Positions 44,655 through 56,998 of a stretch of 64,000 nucleotides of DNA are shown piece after piece (within the stretch, counting starts at the first letter, position 1; each line of letters opens with the position of its first letter). Under the pieces are notes generated by a model, which saw nothing but the letters and a program-made list of their open reading frames with translations, made no database searches and was not told where the DNA came from. A program made the translations under genes and the position numbers. Source of the DNA: Streptomyces sp. MNU76 (GTDB taxonomy: Bacteria > Actinomycetota > Actinomycetes > Streptomycetales > Streptomycetaceae); contig NZ_JAJKLK010000001.1 of NCBI RefSeq assembly GCF_020982545.1, positions 558,001-622,000 on the forward strand, read 5' to 3'.

Positions 44655-44693
44655 ATGCGTGCCGTACGCCTTCTGCTTAGCGAGCCGCGCTGA
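44655..44693 (+). CDS. leuS leader peptide with three consecutive Leu codons
   Basis: The 12-residue open frame reads MRAVRLLLSEPR followed by TGA, with three consecutive Leu codons CTT, CTG and CTT at positions 6-8. It is 126 nt before leuS and directly followed by a strong hairpin and a rho-independent terminator. This is the layout of ribosome-mediated attenuation: shortage of charged leucyl-tRNA would stall ribosomes on the Leu codons and favour read-through. No ribosome-binding site precedes it, and a -10 hexamer at 44643 suggests leaderless translation. Confidence 0.7.
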   Translation: MRAVRLLLSEPR

Positions 44694-44763
44694 TCAGTCC
44701 CGACCGCCGTTGACGGCGTGGTCGGCATCAGCGCGGCGTCCCCTCCTGTGTGAGGGGATTTTT
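44684..44763 (+). promoter_or_regulatory. leuS transcription attenuator
   Basis: Arm GCCGCGCTGAT (44684-44694, which includes the leader stop codon) pairs perfectly with ATCAGCGCGGC (44727-44737). An inner CCGAC/GTCGG-type stem is enclosed. A terminator follows: TCCCCTC (44739-44745), a 6-nt loop, GAGGGGA (44752-44758) and five T. A ribosome stalled on the Leu codons would mask the first arm. I could not define the competing antiterminator pairing with certainty. Confidence 0.7.
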
Positions 44764-44818
44764 CGTTTCCTGGACGAACAGCCCGCTGGCAGAGACGATC
44801 GATGGAGCTTTGAGGATC

Positions 44819-47686
<2,868 letters not shown>

Positions 47687-47805
47687 GTGCGGCGGCGCGC
47701 CGCGCCGTGGGTGTGGCGGCGTGCCGGTGGGGTCTGTGGTGACCCGGGGTAGCCGCCGGTAGGCGCACCGCTGTCGCCGGTGGCGGTTCGGGGGCGTCCC
47801 CTACG

Positions 47806-47842
47806 GGCAGGTTCCGGGTTCCCATGGAACCTGGGACCTGCC
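47806..47842 (+). terminator. leuS terminator
   Basis: A 17-bp stem (47806-47822 with 47826-47842, core GGCAGG...CCTGCC) with two G-U pairs encloses a 3-nt loop. TG TTG follows, without a long U-tract. Confidence 0.8.
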
Positions 47843-47906
47843 TGTTGCGTTTACCGTGGAAGAGCGCCGCTGCACATGCCCGTGCCGGTCGGAGAAGGAG
47901 CGCGTC

Positions 47907-48692
47907 GTGGAAGCCGTCATCGCAGTCGTCGCCTTGTTCTTCGTGCTGTTCGTGGTGCTGGGCGCGTACGCCACGGTGAAGGCGGTCGGCGCGGCCAAGC
48001 GCGGCGTGGACCGTACGATCACGCAGGCCAAACGGACCGTCGAGGACACCACCCTGCGCGCCAGAAGCCTGGCCCAGCCGGGCCCGGCCGGGCAACTGGC
48101 CGACCTGCGGCTGAAGTTGCGCACCTCCATGCGGTCCACCCAGGAGGCGTTGCGCGCCGGCGTGGGCGAGGACGAGTCGCTCAAGGAGTCCCTGGCCCTC
48201 TTCGAGCAGCTCAGCAAGCACGGCCGGGAGCTGGACGACGAGCTGCGGCGCCTGGAGCCCGAGCCCGACCGCGCCAAGCTGGCCCAGCGGCTGCCCGCGC
48301 TGCGCGAGCGCGCGGAGCGGATCATCGAGTCCTCCGACTCGCTGCGCTGGGCGGCGCACGACCGGGCCCGCAAGTTCGCCGAGGACGACCTGGACACGCT
48401 CAGCGCGCAGATCGACGTCGAGGCGGGCGCGCTGCGGCACTGGACGACGGAACCCGCCGCGGTGTGGCCCGAGGCGCCCAAACCCGAGCCGACCGCCTCC
48501 ACGGGGCAGACCTGGCAGGATACTCCCGAGGCGGGTGGGGGCGCGTCGCGCGGTGTCGAATCCGGTGCGGGTACGTCCCGGAACGGGGAGTCCCGTGGTG
48601 GTCAGGAGCCGCCCAGGCCCGCGATCACGCCGCCGAGCGCGCGGCCGACCTACCCGTGGCAGAAGAAGCACCGTCCGGAGAGCACCACTTGA
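47907..48692 (+). CDS. Single-pass membrane protein with coiled-coil cytoplasmic domain
   Basis: The 261-residue protein opens with a membrane helix (VIAVVALFFVLFVVLGAYATV, about 5-25, quoted in part). An all-helical, charged domain follows with heptad-like runs (LADLRLKLRTSMRSTQEALRAG; LDDELRRLEPEPDRAKLAQRL). The C-terminus is Pro/Thr/Gly-rich and ends PTYPWQKKH. AAGGAG precedes the GTG at 47907; a longer frame from 47856 is not supported. No enzyme motif is visible. Similar genes lie between leuS and the DegV gene in other Streptomyces as far as I recall. Confidence 0.82.
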   Translation: MEAVIAVVALFFVLFVVLGAYATVKAVGAAKRGVDRTITQAKRTVEDTTLRARSLAQPGPAGQLADLRLKLRTSMRSTQEALRAGVGEDESLKESLALFEQLSKHGRELDDELRRLEPEPDRAKLAQRLPALRERAERIIESSDSLRWAAHDRARKFAEDDLDTLSAQIDVEAGALRHWTTEPAAVWPEAPKPEPTASTGQTWQDTPEAGGGASRGVESGAGTSRNGESRGGQEPPRPAITPPSARPTYPWQKKHRPESTT

Positions 48693-48769
48693 GCCACTCG
48701 GCCCGGTCGGACCGCTCCACACGGTCGCGGGTGACAGGGGCCGGGCTGCCGTCCACGCGGCTCGGCGGG

Positions 48770-48775
48770 TAACCT
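48770..48775 (+). promoter_or_regulatory. -10 hexamer TAACCT for degV-family gene
   Basis: TAACCT ends 7 nt before the ATG, again in leaderless geometry. Confidence 0.4.
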
Positions 48776-48782
48776 CCAGCTC

Positions 48783-49628
48783 ATGTCCCGCCATGTCGCG
48801 ATCGTCACCGATTCCACGGCCTACCTGCCGCCGACGGCGATGGAGCGTCACCACATCACCGCGGTGCCGTTGACCGTGGTCCTCGGCGACCAGGCGCTCG
48901 AGGAAGGGACCGAGATCTCGGCCCGCTCCCTGGCCCAGGCGTTGCAGAAACGACGGTCCGTCACCACTTCCCGCCCCAGTCCCGAGCTGTTCGCCGAGAC
49001 CTACCGCAGGGTCGCGGAGTCGGGCGCCACCGGCATCGTCTCGCTCCACCTCTCCGCCGAGTTCTCGGGCACGTACGACGCGGCCGTACTCGCGGCCCGC
49101 GAGGCACCCGTGCCGGTGCGCGTCGTGGACACCGGGATGGTCGCGATGGCGCTCGGGTTCTGCGCGCTGGCCGCCGCCGAGTCCGCGGAGGCGGGCGGCA
49201 CGGTGGACGAGGCAGTCACAGCCGCCGAGAAGCGGGCCGCCGGGACGTCCGCGTTCTTCTACGTCGACACTCTGGACTACCTCCGCCGGGGCGGACGGAT
49301 CGGTGCGGCACAGGCGCTGTTCGGATCCGCGCTGGCGGTCAAGCCGCTGCTGCGGCTGGACGGCGGCCGTATCGAGATGCTGGAGAAGGTCCGCACGGCG
49401 TCCAGGGCGATCGCCCGCCTGGAGGAGATCGTCGCCGAGCGAGCGGGCGGGGCGCCGGTCGACATCGCCGTCCACCACCTCGCGGCGCCCGAGCGGGCTT
49501 CCGCGCTCGCGGAGCGGCTGCGGGGCAGGGTGTCCGGGCTGGCCGATCTGCATGTGAGCGAGGTCGGGGCGGTGATCGGGGCGCACACGGGGCCCGGGTT
49601 GCTGGGCGTGATCGTGTCGCCTCGATGA
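48783..49628 (+). CDS. DegV family fatty-acid-binding protein
   Basis: The 281-residue DegV-fold protein has the N-terminal motif VAIVTDSTAYLP, the VTTSRPSPELF loop, a serine-containing SLHLSAEFSGTYDAA region and a C-terminal domain ending GPGLLGVIVSPR. DegV proteins hold a long-chain fatty acid and, as FakB, can present it to a fatty acid kinase (FakA); no FakA gene is visible nearby. It is oriented with the neighbouring com genes but has its own promoter-like sequence. Confidence 0.92.
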   Translation: MSRHVAIVTDSTAYLPPTAMERHHITAVPLTVVLGDQALEEGTEISARSLAQALQKRRSVTTSRPSPELFAETYRRVAESGATGIVSLHLSAEFSGTYDAAVLAAREAPVPVRVVDTGMVAMALGFCALAAAESAEAGGTVDEAVTAAEKRAAGTSAFFYVDTLDYLRRGGRIGAAQALFGSALAVKPLLRLDGGRIEMLEKVRTASRAIARLEEIVAERAGGAPVDIAVHHLAAPERASALAERLRGRVSGLADLHVSEVGAVIGAHTGPGLLGVIVSPR

Positions 49629-49671
49629 GGCGTGCGTCGCCCCGGTGAGGTGGCGAGGCGGGTTTGTCCTG

Positions 49672-49730
49672 GCTCGGCCCGGCCGGGCTCGGCGGCTTGG
49701 CTCGGCTCGGCTCGGCTGTGCTCGGCTCGG
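49672..49730 (+). repeat. Degenerate GGCTC/CTCGG pentamer tract
   Basis: The stretch reads as repeated CTCGG units (TTGGCTCGGCTCGGCTCGGC and similar) between the degV-family gene and comEA. It is a simple-sequence slippage tract. Confidence 0.85.
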
Positions 49731-49834
49731 TCTGTCCGCTCGTGCGGGTGACGGAGTTGTCCACAACCGGGTAGTAATCCACGGGAATTGAGCAAGATCA
49801 TCGCGGGCGGGTGCCTCTGCCCGATCCTCGTCGC

Positions 49835-50892
49835 ATGGCACTTCGATCACGTTCACGCACGGCGACGGTCACCAGCGGCCCCGGCAGGGGCCCTTCCTCC
49901 GACGGGCGCGCCCGTCACCCCCACCCTCGGCGGCCGAGGGGCAGGGCCGGCCGCCGCCACCAGGCGTCGGCGGAGACGCTCCGCCTGCGCGCGGAGACGC
50001 TGTTTCCCGAAAGGACCAAGGAGCCCCGTGAGTTGGGGCATGGGCCGCCGCCGGAGTCTTCCGAGGACGAGAACGAGGACGGGTCCCGCGGTCGTGACGC
50101 GAGTCCTGCGTGGCGCGAGCGGGTGGGGCCCGCCGTCCGGGAGCGGCTGCCGCTGTGGTTGCAGGCACGGTGCGGCATCGAGCGGAAGAGTGTGGTCGCG
50201 CTGAGCGTGGTGCTGGTCGTCGCGGCGGTGTTCGCGGCACAGCACTTCTGGGCGGGCCGGCCCCAGCCGGTGAGCGCGCCCGAGGTGGTGCGGGCGGGAG
50301 CTCCGGGTGCCTCACCGATGCCAGGGGGCGGGCAGGCACCGTTCGGTGAGCCCGGGCACGGCGGTGCGGCGGTGCCGGGCGCCTCGCCAGGGCTGGGGGC
50401 TCCCTCGGCCGTACCCACGATCGTGGTCGACGTCAGTGGCAAGGTGCGCAGACCGGGCGTCCAACAGTTGCCGGCCGGTTCGCGGGTCGCCGACGCGCTG
50501 CGGGCGGCGGGCGGGTGCGGCCGGGGCCAACACCGACGGGCTCAACCGCGCCCGGCTCCTCGTGGACGGCGAACAGGTCCTGGTGGGCACTCCGGCGCCG
50601 ATGGCCGGACCGGGTGCGCCGCCAGGGACAGGAGTGGGCGCGGGGCGGGTGGCGGTGGTGCGGGCGGGGCAGGCGGAGCCGTCGCCGGATCGGCGCCCAC
50701 GACCCCGTGTCGCTCAACACGGCCACCGCCGACCAACTGGACACCCTGCCCGGCGTGGGCCCGGTCCTCGCCCAGCACATCATCGACTACCGCGCTCAGC
50801 ACGGCGGCTTCCGCTCGGTGGACGAGCTCCGCGAGGTGAACGGCATCGGCGACCGCCGCTTCGCCGACCTACGGAATCTCGTACGGCCATGA
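49835..50892 (+). pseudogene. comEA: comEA (helix-hairpin-helix DNA-binding protein), frame-broken
   Basis: ComEA binds DNA at the membrane for uptake. From ATG 49835 one frame gives a charged N-terminus, a membrane helix (VVALSVVLVVAAVFAAQHFW) and the start of the SLBB-like domain (VVDVSGKVRRPGVQQLPAGSRVADALRAAGG, quoted in parts). Continuity is then lost. The sequence resumes in a second frame (ANTDGLNRARLLVDGEQVLVG, about 50520-50660). It ends in a third with the intact HhH pair SLNTATADQLDTLPGVG ... IIDYR ... VNGIGDRRFADL to 50892. At least two single-base-type changes (near 50505-50522 and 50665-50706) are needed to restore one protein. Either the gene is decaying or the sequence contains indels in GC runs. 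Confidence 0.75.
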
Positions 50893-51145
50893 GGGCGATG
50901 GGAGAGGAGGAGAGGGTGGCGGGGGCCGGGGCGCGGGTGGTCCGCCGCGCCCCGCCGTGCACGTGGCCTCCGGCAGTCGGCTCGGTGACCCACATCCCAG
51001 GCAGGAAGGGCCCACGGACCTGCGCCTCGTGCCACCGGCGCTGGCCGCGTGGGCGACGGCGGCGGTGACGGTGCACGCCTCGCCGGGGTGGGTCACGGGA
51101 GTGGCCGTGCTCTGTGCGGTGGTGGGCGTGGCTCTGCTCGCCTGG

Positions 51146-51177
<32 letters not shown>

Positions 51178-51199
51178 AGGGTGGGCGCAGGCGCAGGGC

Positions 51200-51211
51200 G
51201 GGGGGGGGGGG
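51200..51211 (+). repeat. 12-G homopolymer in comEC
   Basis: A run of twelve consecutive G lies in the coding strand of comEC. It is in frame as given, but highly slippage-prone. Confidence 0.95.
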
Positions 51212-53477
51212 TGCCGTCAGGGGCGTGGGGGCGTCGCGTGGACGAAGGCGTCCGTCGCCGCCGTGCTGCTCTGTGCGGGCGCGGCTGCCGCCTCCGCCGG
51301 GCTGCACGGGCGGATCTGCGGCGAGGGCCGGTGCCTGGCCTGGCCGAGGAATACGCCCGTGTGACGGCGGAGGTGGAGCTCACCTCCGACCCGCGCCTCA
51401 CCCGCCCCCGGATCCAGGGCAACCGCGCGGCCCCGGCCGCGGTGCTCCTCCAGGCCGAGGCGCGGCGTGTACGGAGCCCGGACGGGTCGGTCGCCGACAC
51501 GCGGACCCCGGTGCTGGTCGTCGTCGACGTGGAGGCGGGGGCCGGTCGGGCGGCCTGGCTCTCGCTGTTGCCGTCCACGCGGGTGCGGGCGGTGGCGCAG
51601 GCCGTGCCATGGCCGGGGAGACCGGGTGGCGGGCGTGCTGCGAGTGCGGGGCGGTGGGGCGCCGGTCGTGGTGGAGGAGGCGAGCGCCGTGCAGCGGGTC
51701 GCGGGGCGGTTGCGCGCGGGGCTGCGGGAGGCGACCGACGGGCTGGACCCGGACGCGCGGGCTTTGCTGCCCGGGTTCGTCGTCGGGGACACCTCACGGG
51801 TTCCGGCGGAGCTGGACGAGGCGTTCAAGGCGACCGATCTCACCCATCTCCTGGCTGTCAGCGGTGCGAACTTCACGATCCTGTTGGCCCTGTTCATCGG
51901 CCCGCCGGGGCTGGCGCTACGGGCCGAGCGGAAGGGGCTGGCACCCCGGCTCGGGATCCCGTTGCGGGTGACCGCGCTGGCCGGTGGGGCGCTGACTCTG
52001 GGCTTCGTGATCGTGTGCCGACCGGACCCGAGCGTGGTACGGGCGGCGGCCTGCGGCTCGATCGCGCTGCTGGCCATCGCGACCGGGCGCCGCAGGTCCC
52101 TGATCCCGGCCCTGGCGACGGCGGTGCTGCTGCTGGTGCTGTACGACCCGTGGCTGGCCCGCAGTTACGGCTTCCTGCTCTCCGTCCTCGCGACCGGTGC
52201 CCTGCTCACCCTCGCCCCGCGCTGGAGTGCGGCGCTCCAGCGGCGCCGGGTGCCACCGCGTCCGGCTGAGGCGCTGGCGGCGGCGGGGGCCGCGCAGGCG
52301 GTGTGCGCGCCGGTCGTGGCCGTGCTGTCGGCGAAGGTGAGCCTGGTGGCGGTGCCGTGCAATCTGCTGGCGGAGTTCGCGGTGGCCCCGGCGACGGTGC
52401 TCGGGTTCGCCACCCTGGCGACCGCTCCGGTGGCGATGCCCGTGGCCGAGGGCCTTGCCTGGTGCGCGAGTTGGCCGGCCGGTTGGATCGCGGACATCGC
52501 CCGCACCGGGGCCTCGATGCCGGGCGCGGGCGTGGACTGGCCGGGCAGCTGGACCGGCGCGCTGCTGCTCGCCCTGGCCACCGTGGTCGTCGTCCTTGTC
52601 GCCCGGCGGCTGGCGAGCCATCCGTGGCTGGTGGGCGCCTGCCTGATGGCGTTCCTGCTGGTCGTGGTGCAGCCACCGCCGCTGACCAGGGTGATCACGG
52701 GGTGGCCGCCACCGGGCTGGCGCTTCGTGATGTGCGACGTGGGCCAGGGGGACGCGACCGTCCTCGCGGCGGGAGACGGGGCCGGGGTGGTCGTGGACGC
52801 GGGTCCCGATCCGGTGCTGGTCGACCGCTGTCTGACCTCGCTGGGCATCACCGAGGTCCCGCTCGTGGTCCTCACCCACTTCCACGCCGACCATGTGGTG
52901 GGGCTGCCGGGTGTGCTGCGGGGGCGCTCGGTGGGGGCGATCGCGACGACGGGGTTCGAGGAGCCCGCGGAGCAGGCCGCGTTCGTGCGCGGGAAGGCGG
53001 CGGCCCGGGGGATCCCGCTGACACGGGCCGTGGCCGGGGAGGAGCGGCGCACGGGCGGTCTCGCCTGGCGGGTGCTGTGGCCGCCGGGTGACGCGGTCAC
53101 GCCGGACGGCCCGAACGACGCCAGTGTGACCATGCTCGTCCGCTCGGGAGCGCTGACCCTGCTGCTCCTCGGCGACCTGGAACCGCCCGGCCAACGTGAG
53201 CTGGCGAGGTCCCCGGAGGCAGCCGCGCTGGGAGCCGTGGATGTGGTGAAGGTCGCCCACCATGGGTCGGCCTACCAGGATCCGGGACTGATACGGGCCA
53301 TGGCCCCCAGGCTGGCGCTCATCTCCGTGGGCGCGGACAACCCGTACGGCCATCCCGCGTCCAGTACGGTCGCGGCGCTGAGGGCCGGGGGTGCCACGGT
53401 GCTGCGTACGGACGAGGACGGCGCGGTCGCCGTCGCGGGTACGGCGAAGGAGTTGCTCGTGGCGAGAGACTGAGGGC

Positions 53478-54332
53478 ATGGACACCGCAGAGCTTGACGC
53501 CTACCTTCGCCGCCTCGGGGCCGAGCAGCAGGCCTGGCCCACCGTCGACGTACTGCGCGAACTGCACCTGCGCCATCTGCGGGCGGTGCCGTTCGAGAAT
53601 CTGTCGATCCACCTCGGGGAGGAGATCGTCCTGGAGGAGAAGCGGCTGCTGGACAAGGTCGTCGGGCGGCGCAGGGGCGGGTTCTGCTACGAACTGAACG
53701 GCTCGTTCGGGGCGTTGCTCTCGAAGCTCGGGTTCGATGTGACGCTGCTCGCGGCGCGGGTGTACGGGGAGGAGGGGCAGGTCGGCATCCCGTACGACCA
53801 TCTCGCGCTGAGGGTGCGGACGGTGGACGGGGGCGACTGGCTGGCCGATGTCGGGTTCGGGGCGAACAGCCACCATCCGCTGGAGTTCGGGAACCGGACG
53901 GAGCAGGAGGATCCGGGCGGCATGTTCCGGGTGGCCGAGGTGGACCGGGAGAGCGGGGGCCGGGAGTTCGGGGACCTGGACGTGTTCCGCAACGGCAAGC
54001 CGCAGTACCGGCTGGAGACGCGGCCGAGGGCGCTCGGGGACTTCGTGGCGGGGGCGTGGTGGCACAGCACCTCGCCGGCCTCCCACTTCACCCGCTCGCT
54101 CGTCTGCTCCCTGCTCACGGAGGACGGCGGCCGCATCACCCTCAGCGGCCGTACGTTCACCGTCACCTCGGCGGAGGGCGCCCGTGAGGTGACCGAGCTG
54201 GGCTCGGACGCGGAGGTGCTGGCGACGTACCGGGACCGCTTCGGGCTGGAGTTGGACCGGGTGCCGGAGGTGGGGAAGGGGCGTGAGGCGCGTGCGGGCG
54301 CGCTCGTCGAGGGGGGTTCCGAGGGCCTGTAG
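53478..54332 (+). CDS. nat: Arylamine N-acetyltransferase
   Basis: The enzyme acetylates arylamines and hydrazines using acetyl-CoA. The Cys-His-Asp triad is visible: C70 in RRGGFCYELN, H108 in IPYDHLAL and D124 in WLADVGFG. Length (284 residues) matches the family. Start: ATG 53478, 5 nt after the comEC stop; the run GAGGG is very close upstream, so translation is likely coupled to comEC. The natural substrate is unknown; some homologues act in secondary metabolism, but no such cluster is nearby. Confidence 0.92.
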   Translation: MDTAELDAYLRRLGAEQQAWPTVDVLRELHLRHLRAVPFENLSIHLGEEIVLEEKRLLDKVVGRRRGGFCYELNGSFGALLSKLGFDVTLLAARVYGEEGQVGIPYDHLALRVRTVDGGDWLADVGFGANSHHPLEFGNRTEQEDPGGMFRVAEVDRESGGREFGDLDVFRNGKPQYRLETRPRALGDFVAGAWWHSTSPASHFTRSLVCSLLTEDGGRITLSGRTFTVTSAEGAREVTELGSDAEVLATYRDRFGLELDRVPEVGKGREARAGALVEGGSEGL

Positions 54333-54364
54333 CCTGACGGCGCCGTACGACGGGGGAGCTGACC

Positions 54365-54782
54365 GTGGAGAACGTCCTGCCCGTGGCCATAGGGGCCGCC
54401 ATCGGTCTCATGGGGGTAGGTGTTCGGTTCGTGGTTCACCGCGCGCCGGCAGGACCGCATGTGACTCCGCGAGCAGAAGCTCAAAGCCGGGATCGGCTTC
54501 AACACGGCCGTCGTTCAGCTCCTGGACCACCTGAAGGAGACACGGCTGCGTGACGACGGCCCCGGGGCCGACGAGTTGGTGAACCGGATGCAGGAGGCAC
54601 GCTCCGCCCTCTACCTGCTCTGCTCCAGCGACACCGTCGACCTCGCCGATGCCCTCGCCGTCAGGGGCTGGAGCACGCGGCCCACCGACGGCAGGGACGA
54701 CCGCCGGGCCGAGTTCCGGGAGACCTTGGACCTCCTGCGCCGCTTCATCCACCGGCTCCGGCAGGAGATCGCCAGGTCGTAG
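54365..54782 (+). pseudogene. Broken gene: N-terminal helix plus helical cytoplasmic domain
   Basis: A GTG frame with GGGGGAG upstream starts MENVLPVAIGAAIGLMG, a membrane helix. The protein-like sequence then continues in another frame: FGSWFTARRQDRM, a TGA, then LREQKLKAGIGFNTAVVQLLDHL ... LRRFIHRLRQEIARS to 54782. One indel (near 54415-54430) and one stop (CGA-to-TGA-like, near 54462) break the gene. As written, the first frame ends at 54553. The intact ancestor would be a small single-pass protein of about 138 residues, with unknown function. Confidence 0.65.
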
Positions 54783-54845
54783 ACCCTCTGGGAGGAGGGA
54801 GGGGAGGGGCAGGGGGCAGGGGTGGGGGTGGCGGAAGATGGGGGT

Positions 54846-55091
54846 GTGAGTGATGTGAGGCATGTGTTGGTGTTGCCGGATCGGGATGCCGCGGAGGAAG
54901 TGGTCGAGGCGCTGCGGGAGCGGTTCGGGCTGGATGAGGAGCCGCAGTTGGTGCGGGACGCGTTGGCCGGGGAGGACGACGCCGAGGACGCGCAGTGGCT
55001 GGTGGTGCTGCGGGACGAGCGGGAGCGGCTCGACCCGGTGGCGCTGGACGAGTTCGCGGGGGAGTGGGAGGGATGGCGGGAGGAGCCGTAG
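54846..55091 (+). CDS. 81-residue hypothetical protein
   Basis: The acidic soluble protein starts at GTG 54846 (MSDVRHVLVLPDRDAAEEVVEALRERFGLD in parts) and shows an alternating beta-alpha pattern. It ends EFAGEWEGWREEP. A purine stretch (GGGGGT) lies just upstream. I do not recognise the family. Similar small acidic proteins occur beside holA in Streptomyces from memory. Confidence 0.7.
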   Translation: MSDVRHVLVLPDRDAAEEVVEALRERFGLDEEPQLVRDALAGEDDAEDAQWLVVLRDERERLDPVALDEFAGEWEGWREEP

Positions 55092-55182
55092 TGGTCCCGC
55101 GCCGCGGTTCCGTGCGCTGAGGGGGAGGGCCCGGTCGTCTGGGGCGGTCGGGTTGTCAGTGGGCCGTGGGATGCTGTCCGGG

Positions 55183-56169
55183 ATGGCCAAGAAGACTGTG
55201 AACGATGATCCTCTCGCCCCCGTGACGTTGGCCGTGGGGCAGGAGGAGCTGCTGCTCGACCGGGCTGTGCAGGTGGTGGTGGCCGCCGCGAAGGCCTCGG
55301 ACGCCGACACGGACGTGCGGGATCTGACCTCGGACCAACTGCAGCCCGGCACCCTCGCCGAGCTGACCAGTCCGTCGCTCTTCGCGGAGCGCAAGGTCGT
55401 GGTCGTGCGCAACGCGCAGGACCTGTCGGCCGACACGGTCAAGGACGTGAAGGCGTACCTGGGGGCTCCCGCCGAGGAGATCACCCTGGTGCTGCTGCAC
55501 GCGGGCGGCGCCAAGGGCAAGGGGCTGCTGGACGCGGCGCGCAAGGCGGGGGCGCGGGAGGTGGCGTGCCCCAAGATGACGAAGCCGGGCGATCGGCTGG
55601 CGTTCGTGCGGGGGGAGTTCCGGACGCTCGGGCGGTCCGCGACGCCCGAGGCGTGCCAGGCGCTCGTCGACGCGATCGGGAGCGATCTGCGGGAGTTGGC
55701 GTCCGCGGCGTCGCAGTTGGTGGCGGACGTCGAGGGGACCATCGACGAGGCGGTGGTCGGGCGGTACTACACGGGGCGGGCCGAGGCGTCGAGCTTCGAG
55801 GTGGCCGATCGGGCCGTCGAGGGGCGGGCGGCGGAGGCGTTGGAGGCGCTGCGGTGGTCGCTGGCGACGGGGGTGGCGCCGGTGTTGATCACCAGTGCGC
55901 TGGCCCAGGGGGTGCGGGCGATCGGGAAGCTGTCGTCGGCGCGGGGCGGGCGGCCGGCGGATCTCGCGCGGGAGTTGGGGATGCCGCCGTGGAAGATCGA
56001 TCGGGTGCGGCAGCAGATGCGGGGGTGGACACCCGACGGGGTGGCCGTCGCCTTGCGGGCGGTGGCGGAGGCGGATGCGGGCGTCAAGGGTGGCGGAGAT
56101 GATCCCGAGTACGCGTTGGAGAAGGCGGTTGTGGTGATCGCGCGGGCGGCGCGGTCGCGTCGGGGGTGA
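55183..56169 (+). CDS. holA: DNA polymerase III subunit delta
   Basis: The clamp-loader delta subunit opens the beta sliding clamp. The 328-residue protein lacks a Walker A and has the HolA pattern: PVTLAVGQEELLLDRAVQVV, FAERKVVVVRNAQDL, the region with RSATPEACQALVDAIGSDLRELASAASQL, and the C-terminal helical collar (MPPWKIDRVRQQMRGW). The ATG chosen is 55183 (MAKKTVNDDP); 55171 (adding MLSG) is equally close to a GTGGG stretch. Codons in the 3' half use less typical G-ending forms (GGG, TTG). Confidence 0.93.
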   Translation: MAKKTVNDDPLAPVTLAVGQEELLLDRAVQVVVAAAKASDADTDVRDLTSDQLQPGTLAELTSPSLFAERKVVVVRNAQDLSADTVKDVKAYLGAPAEEITLVLLHAGGAKGKGLLDAARKAGAREVACPKMTKPGDRLAFVRGEFRTLGRSATPEACQALVDAIGSDLRELASAASQLVADVEGTIDEAVVGRYYTGRAEASSFEVADRAVEGRAAEALEALRWSLATGVAPVLITSALAQGVRAIGKLSSARGGRPADLARELGMPPWKIDRVRQQMRGWTPDGVAVALRAVAEADAGVKGGGDDPEYALEKAVVVIARAARSRRG

Positions 56170-56270
56170 CTTTTAGCCCCCGCCGCCCCTACCCGTCCCA
56201 GGGGCGCTGCCCCTTCGACCCAGGGCCGAGGGGGGAGCGGCGGTGAGTAGGTACGTGCGGGTGCGTGGGG

Positions 56271-56297
56271 GCTTGTCGCGCAGTTCCCCGCGCCCCT
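56271..56297 (-). repeat. Dispersed intergenic repeat, copy 4 (inverted)
   Basis: GCTTGTCGCGCAGTTCCCCG and CGCCCCT form the reverse complement of the element at 33-61, with minor changes. It lies in the holA-rpsT gap. Confidence 0.75.
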
Positions 56298-56340
56298 GAA
56301 AGACTTGCAGTCACCTCCGACCCGGCTGCCCTACGGCAAG

Positions 56341-56392
56341 CCGAAGGCCCCGTCGGCTGCCCCGGGGAAGGGGCGGGCGGCGGGGCCTTCGG
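56341..56392. terminator. Bidirectional terminator between holA and rpsT
   Basis: CCGAAGGCCCCG (56341-56352) pairs perfectly with CGGGGCCTTCGG (56381-56392). The interior can also pair (GCTGCCCC with GGGGCGGGC). It lies between convergent genes. Confidence 0.88.
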
Positions 56393-56517
56393 TTCAAGAC
56401 GGTGGATCCGCACCCGCGTGGCGAACGCAGGCCGCGTGCGGATCCGGGGTGTCGAGTGGGAGCGGATGAGAGAGGGCCCGCCCTGGGTCCAGCCGACGAT
56501 CAGATCAGAGGTGAAGC

Positions 56518-56784
56518 TCAGCCCTGGAGGGAAGCGACCTTGGAAGCAAGCGCCGACTTCTTGTTGGCGGCCTGGTTCTTGTGGATGACGCCCTTCGAGA
56601 CGGCCTTGTCGAGCTGACGCGCGGCAGCGCGCTGGTACTCGGTGGCCTTCTCGACGTCACCCGCGGCAGCGGCCTCACGGGCCTTGCGGACCGCGGTCTT
56701 GAGCGACGACTTGACGGCCTTGTTGCGAAGGCGCGCCTTCTCGTTGGTCTTGTTCCGCTTGATCTGGGACTTGATGTTCGCCAC
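56518..56784 (-). CDS. rpsT: 30S ribosomal protein S20
   Basis: S20 is a helical 16S rRNA-binding protein. The 88-residue sequence starts [21 protein letters not shown] and contains [22 protein letters not shown] sequence. The GTG start has AAAAGG about 8 nt upstream. It is transcribed away from lepA. Confidence 0.97.
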   Translation of the reverse strand: MANIKSQIKRNKTNEKARLRNKAVKSSLKTAVRKAREAAAAGDVEKATEYQRAAARQLDKAVSKGVIHKNQAANKKSALASKVASLQG

Positions 56785-56855
56785 GAATGAGCCTTTTCAG
56801 CTTGGTTTTCCTTGGGATGTGCCTCCTGCAGAGAGGGCATGAGACACAGCCGCCC

Positions 56856-56885
56856 ACGTTACCAGCAGCTCTCGCGTCGGCCCAA
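56856..56885 (-). promoter_or_regulatory. Predicted rpsT promoter
   Basis: On the minus strand TTGGGC (56885-56880), an 18-nt spacer and TAACGT (56861-56856) lie about 72 nt ahead of the rpsT start. Confidence 0.55.
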
Positions 56886-56998
56886 ACCGGTCCCAGCCCT
56901 CCGCCCGTGGGACCATGGTGCCTACGTACAGCCCCGCCAGACCCGATCCGACCCGAGACCGCAGACGGCTGCGGACGCCTCAAGAATCAGGACCCTGC

